Shown one piece after another: positions 49,501 to 60,139 of a stretch of DNA of 64,000 bases (its first letter is position 1; each line of letters begins with the position of its first letter). Position numbers and translations under genes: made by a program. This DNA comes from Nicotiana tabacum. Its lineage: Eukaryota > Streptophyta > Magnoliopsida > Solanales > Solanaceae. The DNA lies in contig NC_134103.1 of the NCBI RefSeq assembly GCF_000715075.1, positions 73,533,519 to 73,597,518 on the forward strand. The letters run 5' to 3'. The notes under the pieces were generated by a model that made no database searches, had not been told where the DNA came from, and saw only the letters and a list, made by a program, of their open reading frames with translations.

Positions 49501-50508
49501 AATGTTCCAAATCACATAGTCATTGTTTGCCTATATGTGGATGATATGCTGATAATGAGTAATGACATTGCCAACATAAATGCTACTAAGCGTATGCTCA
49601 ATAGCAAGTTTGATATGAAAGACTTGGGAGTTGCTGATTTAATTCTGGGAATTAAGATCCATAAGACTCCTCTAGGTCTGGCATTGTCATAATCTCATTA
49701 TATTAAGACAATACTTGAAAAATTCAAGCACTTGGGCTTTAAAGTTGCAAAGACTCCAATTGACGTGAATCTTGCATTAGCAAAGAACAAAGGCCAAAGC
49801 ATATCACAATTGGATTATGCTCGTGTGTTGGGATGCTTAATGTATATCATGAATTGTACACGACCAGATATAGCTTGTGCTATAAGTAAACTGAGTCGAT
49901 ATACGAGCAATCCAGGCCAATCTCATTGGATGGCAATGAAACGAGTTTTGGGATATTTAGAACATACCCAGAACTTTGAATTGCACTACAGTAATTTCCC
50001 TGCGGTGATTGAGGGATACTGTGATGCAAATTGGATCACCGGGTCAACTGATTCTAAGTCCACGAGTGGATATGTATTCACTATTGGTGGAGGAGCGGTA
50101 TCTTGGAAGTCGTCCAAACAAACATGTATTGCCCGCTCTACAATGGAGGCTGGATTCATAGCCTTAGATAAAGCCGGTGAAGAAGCTGAATGGCTCCGGA
50201 ATTTCTTGGAAGACATTCCATTTTGGCCCAAACCGTTGGCACCAATATGCATACATTGTGATAGTCAAGCGGCAATTGGAAGGGCTGGGAGCGTTATGTA
50301 TAACGGTAAATCTCGTCATATACGACGAAGACATAAAACCGTTAGGCAATTACTCTCTAGAGGAATTATCATGATTGACTATGTAAAGTCAAGTGATAAT
50401 GTGTCGGATCCACTTACAAAAGGCCTAACTAGAGAGGTAGTTGAGAAATCATCAAGGGGAATGGGGCTATGGCCGAGAACAAGTCATTGTGGCGGTAACT
50501 CTACCTAG
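46584..50508 (+). pseudogene. Copia Gag-Pol broken by four stops and one frameshift
   Basis: An ATG at 46584 opens a 5' piece (MTESENQAVPMVTANAS) that must shift frame near 46640 to meet the main frame at 46654. Then: Gag (FKRWQQKMFFYLTTL), a CCHC knuckle (CYNCGKTGHKSTEC, about 47357), the protease motif FDSGAT right after a stop at 47518, pre-integrase (LWHVRLGHVNYKTL), integrase core (HTDICDMKSI, IRSDRGGEYES, NGIAERKNRTLKE), and reverse transcriptase (AFLNGELEEEIYMEQPEGF, YVDDMLIMSND). RNase H follows ([27 protein letters not shown]). Stops lie at 47170, 47518, 49423 and 49690. Every domain is present and collinear, so it died recently compared with the minus-strand copia interior. Confidence 0.9.
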
Positions 50509-51064
50509 AAGACTGGAGATCCCAAGATCTAGGTTCAAGGAGATCAAACAAAGTCATTAATGACGGTTCAACATTGTCAAATAAAATTTTAGTCCGTTCT
50601 TGTGATGAGACAATGTTCAGTACCAAGGATAAAGCATTAAAGCTTTTTAATGATTTCTAAATTTGATACGGGGTATATCAAATAGTGTATCTACAGGATG
50701 ACACGTTTAGGAATCACCTATGTAAGTGTGAAGTGTTAGCCGCTTCAAGGAGAACTTTGTAAGGCCAGTTCTCTACGCACTTATGAAACCAGGCGGTGTT
50801 CATGGCTGAAACGAACACAACAATGAGAACCAAAGACGGTTAAGGGTTGATTGTGTGACTTATGGTTGTCTAGGTATACACCAAAAATCGACGGTTCAAA
50901 GATATCAAATCTACCGATTGACCGAGTATATCCAACATAAGTTTACTACGAAAAGTTCAAAGGGAAACCTACTTATCCAGATGCGATTAATCCTTACTTG
51001 TAAATCACACAGTTTTTCCATGCATACTTCCGTGATATAGCCATTCCCCATTCATGTGGGGGAT
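50509..51064 (+). other. Copia 3' untranslated region
   Basis: Sequence between the last pol codon and the 3' LTR. It ends in catgtgggggatt, a polypurine tract directly before the LTR. No further gene is seen. Confidence 0.6.
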
Positions 51065-51310
51065 TGTTGAGGTTTTGTTTTTAAGATGAAATATTCTTAA
51101 AATGAGGGTGAATGGGAAATGGAGGAAAAATGAAATTTTGAGTAAAATTTTAAGTTTCCCCCTCTTGACAATGAGACATTGTCCCATATTGGAAGAGGAA
51201 GACATTTTTGGTGGGTATATATATAATTGCTCTTCTTGTAGCTCTTAAAGAGTTAAGAAGAAAGCAAGCCTCGCGCCGTCGTCGTCGTCGCTCGCTCGGC
51301 GGGAATAACA
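51065..51310 (+). repeat. 3' LTR of the plus-strand copia element, internally deleted
   Basis: It matches the first ~235 bp of the 5' LTR, then jumps at cggc to gggaataaca at the LTR end. The cggc/ggc shared at both break points suggests deletion by microhomology. Downstream cacac confirms that this is the true element end. Confidence 0.85.
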
Positions 51311-51429
51311 CACACATCTGTCGGCTTCATTATACACTTGGTTATGGATGGAGTAGCCCGTCCATTCTACCGTAACCCTGGGAACAGTCAGGTGTTTGTC
51401 CTAATTTTTTTATCATATTTTGTTTTTCT

Positions 51430-51966
51430 AATGAACAATAGTCATCGATTCGTTATGACCGTATCATATTTTTGACGTTTTAGGGCTATAAAACTGGAAT
51501 TAGGGACGTTTCCAAGATTTTCGTTTGCTATAGTCTATGCCATCTGCATGAATTCGGGCGACCGGCCCCGAATCTCAAAAAAACTTTGCGGGTCCATAAA
51601 AATGACCTAATGAACAATAGTCATCGATTTGCCATGACCGTTCCTCGTTTTGGCATTTTAGGGCCATAAAAGAGAATTCAGGACGATTCCCAGATTTTCG
51701 TGTGCTATAGTCTACGCTATCTGCATGAATTCGGGCAACTGACTTCGAATCTCCTAAAACTTTTTGGGCCCATAAAAAATGATCTAATGAACAATAATCA
51801 CCGCTTCGCCATGACCGTTACTCGTTTTTTTGGCATTTTAGGGCCATAAAATACGAATTCAGGACGATTCCCAAATTTTTGTGTGGTATAATCCACGCCA
51901 TCGTCATGAATTCGGATGGCAGACCCCGAATCGCCTAAAGTATTGCAAGCCCATAAAAAACAACCT
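51430..51966 (+). repeat. Three tandem units of a satellite of about 179 bp
   Basis: Units start at 51430, 51609 and 51786 with aatgaacaatagtcatcg or a close form, and a partial fourth starts at 51967. Shared blocks include ttttagggccataaaa and catgaattcgg. The monomer length, 177-181 bp, is close to nucleosome length, as in many plant satellites. Confidence 0.87.
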
Positions 51967-52039
51967 AATGAACAAGGGAGTTTTATATTTGCAAGGACCT
52001 AGTTGAAAAAATAAAAATAAAAATAAATAAAAAATGATT

Positions 52040-52412
52040 TATTATACAGTATACTATTATATTATATTGGATACTATAACAATATAATGTTACTATAACC
52101 ATGAGTTTAGCTTTGCACAATAGCACATAGATGATGCAACAAATAACAATCGAATTATACTATTATGGTATATTGTATATTATTACCGCATACTGTTGCA
52201 GTATATTGCATACTATTACACTATACCATATATACTCCTAAGTATATTATATATCGTAGCGGTATACTGTTAGGTAATTGTTTTCTTTTTCGATTATTAC
52301 ATTATACGGTTGTAGTATATTGTATACTATAAAAGTATACTGTTGCAGTACAGCTATATACTTCTACAACATATTGTATACCATAGCGGTATACTGTTGG
52401 GTAACTCTGTTT
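52040..52412. repeat. AT-rich array rich in gtatactgt motifs
   Basis: Two larger units of about 133 bp are visible, each ending tagcggtatactgtt.ggtaa followed by a T-rich stretch (about 52255-52300 and 52390-52430). Many gtatac/tatattg words fill the rest. No spacer regularity of a CRISPR array and no coding frame. Confidence 0.65.
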
Positions 52413-52708
52413 TTTTTCTTCCCGATTTTCAGATGAAAATTTTGATCTCAATCACTTCAAATAAGCTCCAACTACGATCAAATTTCAGTATGAACTTTCA
52501 GAATGTAGTATAAGCAATATTTAATAGCACCAAAATCACAATTAAATTCCGAAAAATGACTCAAACTAGAACAAATAGCGACGAGAAAATATAAAAATTG
52601 TAGGGAGAGAGAGAGCGTTTTGTGGCGATGAAAGGTATTCAATAGGCAACGATTTCATTCAGCAAGAGAAAATTAAACTACATGCGCGTAGTGAGTTTGT
52701 AACGATAT
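52413..52708. other. Non-coding flank left of the Tat-type LTR
   Basis: AT-rich with a short gagagagag run (about 52605). No gene is seen. Confidence 0.4.
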
Positions 52709-53020
52709 TGTTTACCCGTAAAATGATACTATTGAATTTATACGTGGTTTCTAGATAAATGAATTAAGTTGATCCTGAAATAATAAAATAATCGAAGAAT
52801 TATGCAATACTTAGCCTTAGGATATAGACGAAACATCAGAAGCAACAGTTCTGGGAACAGGGTTTCCGGGCACAACAATAACGAAATCAAAAAGTAAGAA
52901 GATAATATTGTATTGAGTTTTGTATATAATGTAGCGTAAGTTTGCCAGAAAATTTATGTCCTTTACAATGATAACAGAGCTCACTATTTATAGCTATAAA
53001 GGAGGTCCTAAGATCATTCC

Positions 53021-55665
53021 TGTAACGACTCGATCGGTCGTTCCGAGAGTTGTAGCCCCATTTCCCCATTTCTGTTTCTTTATATGTTGTTCAGTTGTGT
53101 TGAGCTGCATCGAGTTGGTAGGTTTGGGTTCAGAGTAGTTTTGGAGTGAAATGAGACACTTAGTCTCTTAGTTAGAAAGCTAAGTTAGAAAAGTCAACCG
53201 GAAGTTGACTTATGAGTAAACGAGTTCGGACTTGGATTTTTATGATTCGGTTAGCTTCGTTGGGTGATTTTAGACTTAGTAGTGTGTCCGGAATATAAAT
53301 GGGAGGTCTGTGGTAGAATTAGGCTTGAATTGGCGTAAGTTAGATATTTGGCGATTTTGATCGGCAGTGAAAAAATTAGGTATCGGGGTCGGAATGGAAT
53401 TCCGGAAGTTGGAGTAGGTTCGTAGTGTCATTTGTGACGTGTGTGCAAAATTTAAGGTCATTCGGACATGGTTTGATAGGTCTAGGCATCGTTGGCGAAT
53501 TTTGGAAGTTTAGAAGTTCTTAGGCTTGAATCCGGTGTTGATTTGGTGTTGTTTTGGGTGTTTCGGAGATTTGACTAAGTTCAAGAAGTGATATATGACT
53601 TGTGGAAATTATTGGTTGAGGTCCCGAAGGGCTCAGGATGATTTCGGATGGTTAACGAGAAGTTTGGAAGTTGGGAAATGCAGCTGGAAGCTGCTGCTGT
53701 AAGGCTACTGGTGTGTCCGCACCTGCGGATGGGGAGCCGTAGGTGCGATGATCGCAGGTGCGGATGGCATGTCGCAGATGCCGAAAATGGAGGCCTGGTG
53801 CGGAAGAGAGAATCGCACCTGCAAGCCCGCATGTGCGAGGCCTGGCCGCAGGTGCGAAGCCTGGACGGTTAAGTGGAATGCGCAGGTGCGCACTTGGGAC
53901 AGCAAATGCGGTTGCACAGGTGCGAGGAGGGGTCCGCAGGTGCAGAACCCCTCGGGCAGAACCTATAAAAGTAACCCTTCGCAAACTTTTGCCCGTTTCC
54001 CACCTTTGTTGAACGGTTTTGAGCTTTGGGGCAGTGTTTTTCAAGGGAGAATCACGAGACATCAGTGAGGTAAGTCGCTTGGGTCTATTTACACGCGTTT
54101 ATGATGTTTTCCACTGATTAGCCATGAAATTAGTAGTGGTTTAGGGTGAAATTAAGGGAATTAGGGTTTGAGTTTTAATTGAGGATTTGAGGACCAAACA
54201 GAGTCCGATTTTGATGAATTTTATATGGTTAGAATCGGGCGAGGACGAGGTTTGTTATTCTGCTATTTTTTTTTTACTAGTTTCGAGACGTGGGCCCGGG
54301 GCCCGAATTTTGGCCGATTTCGGATTTTTGGCCTATTTATGTAGTTTTTATTGTGGAATTCGATTATTTAGCCTATGTTGATAGTAGTATTCTGATTTTG
54401 GTTAGATTCAGAGTTTTTGGATACCCACGCTAGGTGACGGGCGTGTGGGTGTGCACCTCGAGGGATTGAGACTTGGTCCGTCCCGTGAGGCTGTGAGGCC
54501 TAATGGCTATTATCTGTGGTTATGTGTTTATTTGTTGTTAAACTTGTTTGCCTTCATATTAGAGATCATGCTTAGGCTTTATTCATGCTCACATTATTTG
54601 CACTTAGTCATAGATATTATTGTACATGTTTACCTCAGTCCCTATTATTTTGCTGATATGCTGTGATACTTGACGTGAGCTGTGTTTTCCCTATTTGTTG
54701 ATGATGGTGAGGCTAGAGAGGTACATGACTGAGAGAGGCCGAGGTCCTGTTGTGAGGTATTTGATTGAGGCACGTGAGTTGTCTGTGCAACACGTGAGTT
54801 GTCCGTGCGGATCCAGGTATTGATGCCATAGCACGCGAGTTATCCGCGTAGCACGTGAGTTGACCGTGCGGATCCAGGGATTGATATTATGGCACGTGAG
54901 TTGTCCGTGCAGCACGTGAGTTGTCTGTGCTTAGCGCTTGGGCTTTGGGATCCCCTACGGAGTCTGTACACATCCCCAGTAAGCGCAGGTACCTATTGAG
55001 TGTTGAGTGCTGAGTGCGAGTGCCGAGAGCCGAGTGCTGAGTAATGGAGTGGCATTGCTCTGAGGTTTCATTGCTTTTGCTGTTGCTGCACTTTACCTGT
55101 TAATTTCTTTGTAGCATTTATTGAGTTGATGGAATTTACCTGTTTATTTCTGTTTATTTTAAATTGTGATAAAGAAATAATTGAATTGTTTTACTTAGAT
55201 CGTCACTATTACTCAGTTACTTAGTTATTTCTGTTACTACTGAGTCTGTTATACTCACACTACACCCTGCACTTTATGTGCAGATCCAGGTGAGTTAGAG
55301 TGCAATGATCATTGAGTTTAGGCCGGCTATCGTTGGAGACTGCAAGGTAGCTGCTAGCGTCCGCAGGACCTTGTTACTCCTTTTATCATTTCTTCTTTTG
55401 GACTGTATTGACAGTTAGATAGTTTTATTTCTTAGTTCATAGATTTAGACGCTCATGACTTAGTGACACCCGATGTCTGGGGCTCGTTTCCGTATTTGTT
55501 TTTTATAATTATATTTAGAGTTGATTTAGTTTATGAAAAAATCAAATGTTGGAAATATTTTATTAAATTCTTATAATCGATTTAGTAGTAATATTTTGGG
55601 AAATAGGCTTGCCTTGTAACGTGATAGGCGCCATCACGACCATGGTTAGATTTTGGGTCGTGACA
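53021..55665 (+). repeat. 5' LTR of LARD B
   Basis: 2645 bp. Compared with the 3' LTR it lacks about 125 bp (3' LTR about 58165-58290). It has a gcaggtgcg-type motif cluster at about 53718-53945 and a gcacgtgagttgtccgtgc array at about 54770-54935. Confidence 0.88.
54770..54935 (+). repeat. Array of six gcacgtgagttg units (G-box repeats)
   Basis: Six units of about 20 bp, some separated by a ggatccag.gattgat linker. Five contain CACGTG and one CACGCG. The matching array in the other LTR lies at about 58640-58785 with fewer intact cores. Confidence 0.85.
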
Positions 55666-56748
55666 AGTTGGTATTAGAGCCTAGGTTACATAGGTCTCAC
55701 GAGTCATGAGCGGGTTTAGTAGAGTCTTGCGGATCGGTATGGAGACGTCTGTACTTATCTTCGAGAGGATGCAGAACCCTTAGGAAATTTCACATTCTTG
55801 GATTCTTATCGTGTGATATTGATTCAACTTGAAGTATAACTCTTTGAATTTATTCCATGCATTCATATGCGCACATGAGCGCTCAGTATCGGTTGTGACT
55901 CGACGGCTTGTGATTCCCTGGATGAGGTGCGAGATGTGATTTATATGTGTTGATGTTGGGCCAGTCTGGAGGACTTGATGCCGGGGTTTGACTGTAGCTT
56001 GAGCACTGAGGTGTTGATTGTGTGAGCGCGTGTTTGTGGTACTTCTGGGGATATTTAAGAGAGTATTCAGCGGCTTATGAGCCTCAGGGCGGTGTGGTTT
56101 TATGCTTGGGTCTCGTGTGGTGAGTCTGGGTTGAGGATTGTGGTGTTATGGCGGGGCAAAGTATCAATTTGAAGGTAATTCAGAAGGGACTCGGATAGAT
56201 AGGACATCTTGGTAGTAGGTTGGATCGGCATGGTAATGGGTATGATTAGTTCTTTGGGTGTGTATGAGGTAATGAGTTCTACAGGTGTTTTGTGGAAATG
56301 TCCTTGGGTTTTTGGTGGCCTGTGTAGCTTGGTTAAGTTAGAAGGATTCAGTCCTGACAGATTGGTTTTGAGCCATTGGGGTTCAGAGAGAGTTCTTGAT
56401 GGTTACTACCACGGTTAGAGATGTGTATTTTCTACTATCGTGAGGAGCATGCGATTTCATCTTGGGTTATGGCTATGACTGGAGACAGCTTGTTCAGACT
56501 TATACAGTGTGTAGGTTGCAGGATTCAGATCTTATAAGAAATTTCAGATGAGTAATTTGATTCCAAAGGCTGGTGGGTTTGGTTGAGTTGAGAAATTTCA
56601 CTTATGCTTTGTTATCAGACCTACATTGGATAGGGGTGGCATGGGATCACCCCCGTGTATGTGCAAGGTAAGGTTATGCAGTGGTTTGATGGTTTTGAGA
56701 ACAACTCTTGGCTCGTTCAAGGACGAACTTTGTTTAAGAGGGGGAGGA
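55666..56748 (+). other. Interior of LARD B, non-coding
   Basis: About 1.1 kb from primer site to purine tract. It keeps a ctcgttcaaggacgaac box just before the purine tract, the counterpart of the one in LARD A. No gag or pol motif is found. Short frames of 60-70 codons look accidental. Confidence 0.75.
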
Positions 56749-59509
56749 TATAACGACCCGGTCGGTGGTTCCGAAAGTTGTAGCCCCGTTTTCCCTATTT
56801 CTATTTCTTTATGTGTTGTTCAGTTGCGTTGAGCTGCATCGAGTTGGTAGGTTTGGGTTCAGAGTAGTTTTGAAGTGAAATGAGATACTTAGTCTCTTAG
56901 TTAGAAAGCTAAGTTAGAAAAGTCAACCGGAAGTTGACTTATAAGTAAACGAGTTCGGATTTGGATTTTTATGATTAGGTTAGCTTCGTTGGGTGATTTT
57001 AGACTTAGGAGTGTGTCCGGAATGTAAATTGGAGGTCCGTGATAGAATTAGACTTGAATTGACGAAAGTTAGAAATTTGACGATTTTGATCGGCAGTGGA
57101 AAAATTAGATATCGGGGTAGGAATGGAATTCCAGAAGTTGGAGTAGTTTCGTAGTGTCATTTTTGATGTGTATGCAAAATTTGAGGTCATTCGGACGTGG
57201 TTTGATAGGTCTCGGCGTCGTTGGCAAATTTTGGAAGTTTAGAAGTTCTTAGGCTTGAATCCGGGGTTGATTTGGTATTTTGGTATTATTTTGGGTGTTC
57301 CGGAGGTTCGACTAAGTTTGGGTAGTGATATATGACTTGTGGAATTATTGATTGAGGTCCCGAGGGGCTCGGGATGATTTCGGATAGTTAACGAGAAGTT
57401 TGGAAGTTGGGAAATGCAGGTGGAAGCTGCTGGTGTAAGGCTACTGGTGTGGCCGCACCTGCGGATGGGGAGCCGCAGGTGCGATGATCGCAGGTGCGGA
57501 TGGCATGTCGCAGATGCGGAAAATGGAAGCCTGGTATTGAGCGCAGGTGCGGAAGAGAGAATTACACCTGCGAGCTCGCAGGTGCGAGGCCTCGCCACCG
57601 GTGCGAAGCCTGGACGGTTAAGTGGAATGCGCAGGTGCGCACTTGGGACCGCAAATGCGGTTGCGCAGGTGCGAGGAGGGGTCCACAGGTACGGAACCCC
57701 TGGGGCAGAACCTATAAAAGTAACCCTTCGCGAATTTTTGCCCTTTTCCCACCATTGTTGAACAGTTTTGAGCTTTGGGGCAGTGTTTTTCAAAGGAGAA
57801 TCATGAGACATCAGTGAGGTAAGTCGCTTGGGTTTATTTACACACGTTTATGATGTTTTTCCACTGATTAGCCATGAAATTAGTAGGGGTTTAGGGTGAA
57901 ATTGAGGGAGTTAGGGTTTGAGTTTTAAGTGAGGATTTGAGGAACCAAACGGAGTCTGCTTTTGACGAATTTTATATGGTTAGACTCGGGTGAGACGAGG
58001 TTTGTTATTCTGCCATTTTTGATTGGTTTCGAGACGTGGGCCCGGGGGACGGGTTTTGGCCGATTTCTGATTTTTGGCCTATTTATATAGTTTTTATTGT
58101 GGAATTCGATTCTTGAGCCTATGTTGATAGTAGTATTCTGATTTTGGTTAGATTCAGAGCTTTTGGAGACGGAGTCCAGAGACGAGGGCATCCTAGAGTA
58201 GGATTTTACGCTATTAAGGTAAGTAACAGTTTTAACTATGGCTTTGAGGGTATAAACTCGGAGATTTGACATCACGTGATTATTTGGAAGTGATACCCAC
58301 GCTAGGTGACGGGCGTGTGGGTGTGCACCGCGAGGGATTGAGACTTGGTCCGTCCCGTGAGGCTGTGAGGCCTAATGGCTATTATCTGTGGTTATGTGTT
58401 TATTCGTTGTTGAACTTGTTTGACTTCATATTAGAGATCATGCTTAGGCTTTATTCATGCTCACATTATTTGCACTTAGTCATAGATATTATTGTACATG
58501 TTTACCTCAGTCCGTATTATTTTGCTGATATGCTGTGATACTTGACATGGGCTGTGCTTCCCTTATTTGTTGATGATGGTGAGGCTAGAGAGGTACATGA
58601 CCGAGTGAGGCTGAGGGCCTGTTGTGAGGTATTTGATTGAGGCACGTGAGTTGTCCATGCGGATCCAGGTATTGATATCATAGTACGTGAGTTATCCGCG
58701 TAGCACGTGAGTTGACCGTGCGGATCCAGGGATTGATATTATGGCACGTGAGTTGTCTGTGCAGCACATGAGTTGTCCGTGCTTAGAGCTTGGGCTTTGG
58801 GAGCCCCTCCGGAGTCTATACACACCCCCAGTGAGCGCAGGTACCTATTGAGTGTTGAGTGCTGAGTGCGAGTGCCGAGTGCTGAGTGATGGAGTGACAT
58901 TGCTCTGAGGTTTCATTGCTTTTGCTGTTGCTGCAGTTTACCTGTTAATTTCTTTGTAGCATTTATTGAGTTGATGGAATTTACCTGTTTATTTCTGTTT
59001 ATTTTAAATTGTGATAAAGAAATAATTGAATTATTTTACTTAGATCGTCACTACTTCTCAGTTACTTAGTTATTTCTATTACTACTGAGTCTGTTGTACT
59101 CACACTACACCCTGCACTTTATGTGCAGATCCAAGTGAGTTAGAGTGCAACGATCATTGAGTTTAGGCCGGCTATCGTTGGAGACTGCAAGGTAGCTGCT
59201 AGCGTCCGCAGGACCTTATTACTCCTTTTATCATTTCTTCTTTTGGACTTTATTGACAGTTAGATAGTTTTATTTCTTAGTTCATAGATTTAGACGCTCA
59301 TGACTTAGTGACACCCCGATGTTTGGGGCTCGTTTCCATATTTTTTTTATAATTATATTTAGAATTGATTTAGTTTATGAAAAATTCAAATGTTGGAAAT
59401 ATTTTATTAAATTCTTATAATCGATTTAGTAGTAATATTTTAGGAAATAGGCTTGCCTTGTAACACGATAGGCTCCATCACGACCATGGTTAGATTTTGG
59501 GCCGTGACA
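56749..59509 (+). repeat. 3' LTR of LARD B
   Basis: 2761 bp partner of 53021-55665. The gcaggtgcg cluster is at about 57450-57700. An open frame in each LTR on the minus strand over this cluster (136 and 190 codons) reflects the GC-rich repeat, not a gene. Confidence 0.88.
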
Positions 59510-59733
59510 ATTCTCTTATTTAATGTCAATTATGAAGGACATAGATGAAGATGTAACAGTGAACATAAATGCCAAATTCCCTGTAACGGATAATTGCTCT
59601 TAATGCCATGGAATATTCTCTATTAAATTCTACCGGGCGAAAAGTATTTATCACATATTTATGAACGTTATTCTTTCCAGTGACAAACGAAATAGTTGCC
59701 TTCGATCTTTGGACATCCCCCCGTCTTGGGTTC

Positions 59734-59762
59734 CACGTGCCCCTTTTTTGGGCGGCCACGTG
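59734..59762. promoter_or_regulatory. Two G-boxes upstream of the antisense gene
   Basis: CACGTG occurs at 59734-59739 and 59757-59762, the second as ccacgtgtca, an ABRE-like form. They lie in the Tat-type LTR about 380-400 bp before the ATG at 60140. Confidence 0.45.
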
Positions 59763-59787
59763 TCATAGCATATTTTACCCCTATACA

Positions 59788-60139
59788 GATAGCCCCCCTG
59801 CTTTCCGGACATAACTTTATGTTACCGGAAAGTTGGTAGAAACACTCTTTTGGCGGAAATTATTATAATTCCCTCTGAAGGCTTCTGACGGTTGATTAGA
59901 CGCATGTCCCTCCGCATTTAATGCTCCGAACATGCATCATCCGATGATTCAGCATAACTTTTTCCGATTATCGAGGTAATCATGACCATGAATTTAGCCT
60001 CTAAAACTTTTACTTATACGTATCAACCTTCTCCCTTATACTTCATAATTTTTCAAGCTTCCCTTATCTAACTTGCATCTTGCTCTTCATCTTTTCTCTA
60101 ATTCTCTTCAAACAAAAAACCTTCTCCTTCTTCCATACA
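59788..60139 (+). promoter_or_regulatory. 5' flank and leader of the antisense gene
   Basis: A pyrimidine-rich leader (cttcatcttttctctaattctcttc) ends at the ATG in the context tacaATGGCT, a good plant start context. A ctttcccttat-type region with no clear TATA box precedes it. Confidence 0.4.

Larger units (their letters stand above)
45482..51310 (+). mobile_element. Ty1/copia retrotransposon, single frame with few lesions
   Basis: LTRs start at 45482 and 51065 with tgttgaggtttt and end ...gggaataaca at 46374 and 51310. The same bases, cacac, flank the element (45477-45481, 51311-51315). The gag-pol region keeps one frame from 46654 to 50508 apart from four stops and a frame change near its start. 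The right LTR has lost about 650 bp internally. Shared LTR parts are about 95% identical by eye. Confidence 0.9.
53021..59509 (+). mobile_element. LARD-type LTR element B, short non-coding interior
   Basis: LTRs at 53021-55665 and 56749-59509 enclose only about 1.08 kb. Flanks are attcc (53016-53020) and attct (59510-59514), a target duplication with one change. A tRNA-Met-like primer site (tggtattagagc, 55669-55680) and a purine tract (aagagggggagga, 56736-56748) set plus orientation. The LTR start tgtaacgac and end gtgaca, and several inner blocks, are clearly related to LARD A, in the opposite orientation. The 3' LTR start has mutated from TG to TA. Confidence 0.88.
52709..59787 (-). repeat. 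LTR of a Tat-type Ty3 element (minus sense), split by LARD B
   Basis: Two parts, 52709-53020 and 59510-59787, make one LTR of about 585 bp once LARD B and one target duplication are removed. In minus sense it runs TGTATAGGGG...GGGTAAACA and has ctataaatagtgag as a TATA-like box (about 52980-53000). The gggtaaaca end is like Tat/Ogre-type LTR ends as I recall them. No primer site follows on the left. On the right, the minus-strand purine-rich agcaggggggc abuts the LTR start. I therefore read it as a 3' LTR with the element body to the right; a solo LTR is the alternative (flanks gatat/gatag). Confidence 0.6.

Noticed and set aside
52040..52412. Gtatactgt repeats as a CRISPR or origin-like array
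   Set aside because: Spacing is irregular and the tract is simple AT-rich tandem DNA in a plant repeat region.
54770..54935. Repeated units as a tRNA or small RNA gene cluster
   Set aside because: No cloverleaf, A-box or B-box order; the units are simple 20-bp tandem DNA.
53652..57811. Matching minus-strand frames (136 and 190 codons) rich in Arg, Cys and Pro
   Set aside because: They occur at the same place in the two LTRs of LARD B because the LTRs are copies. Composition reflects the gcaggtgcg cluster, and the frames differ in length between copies.
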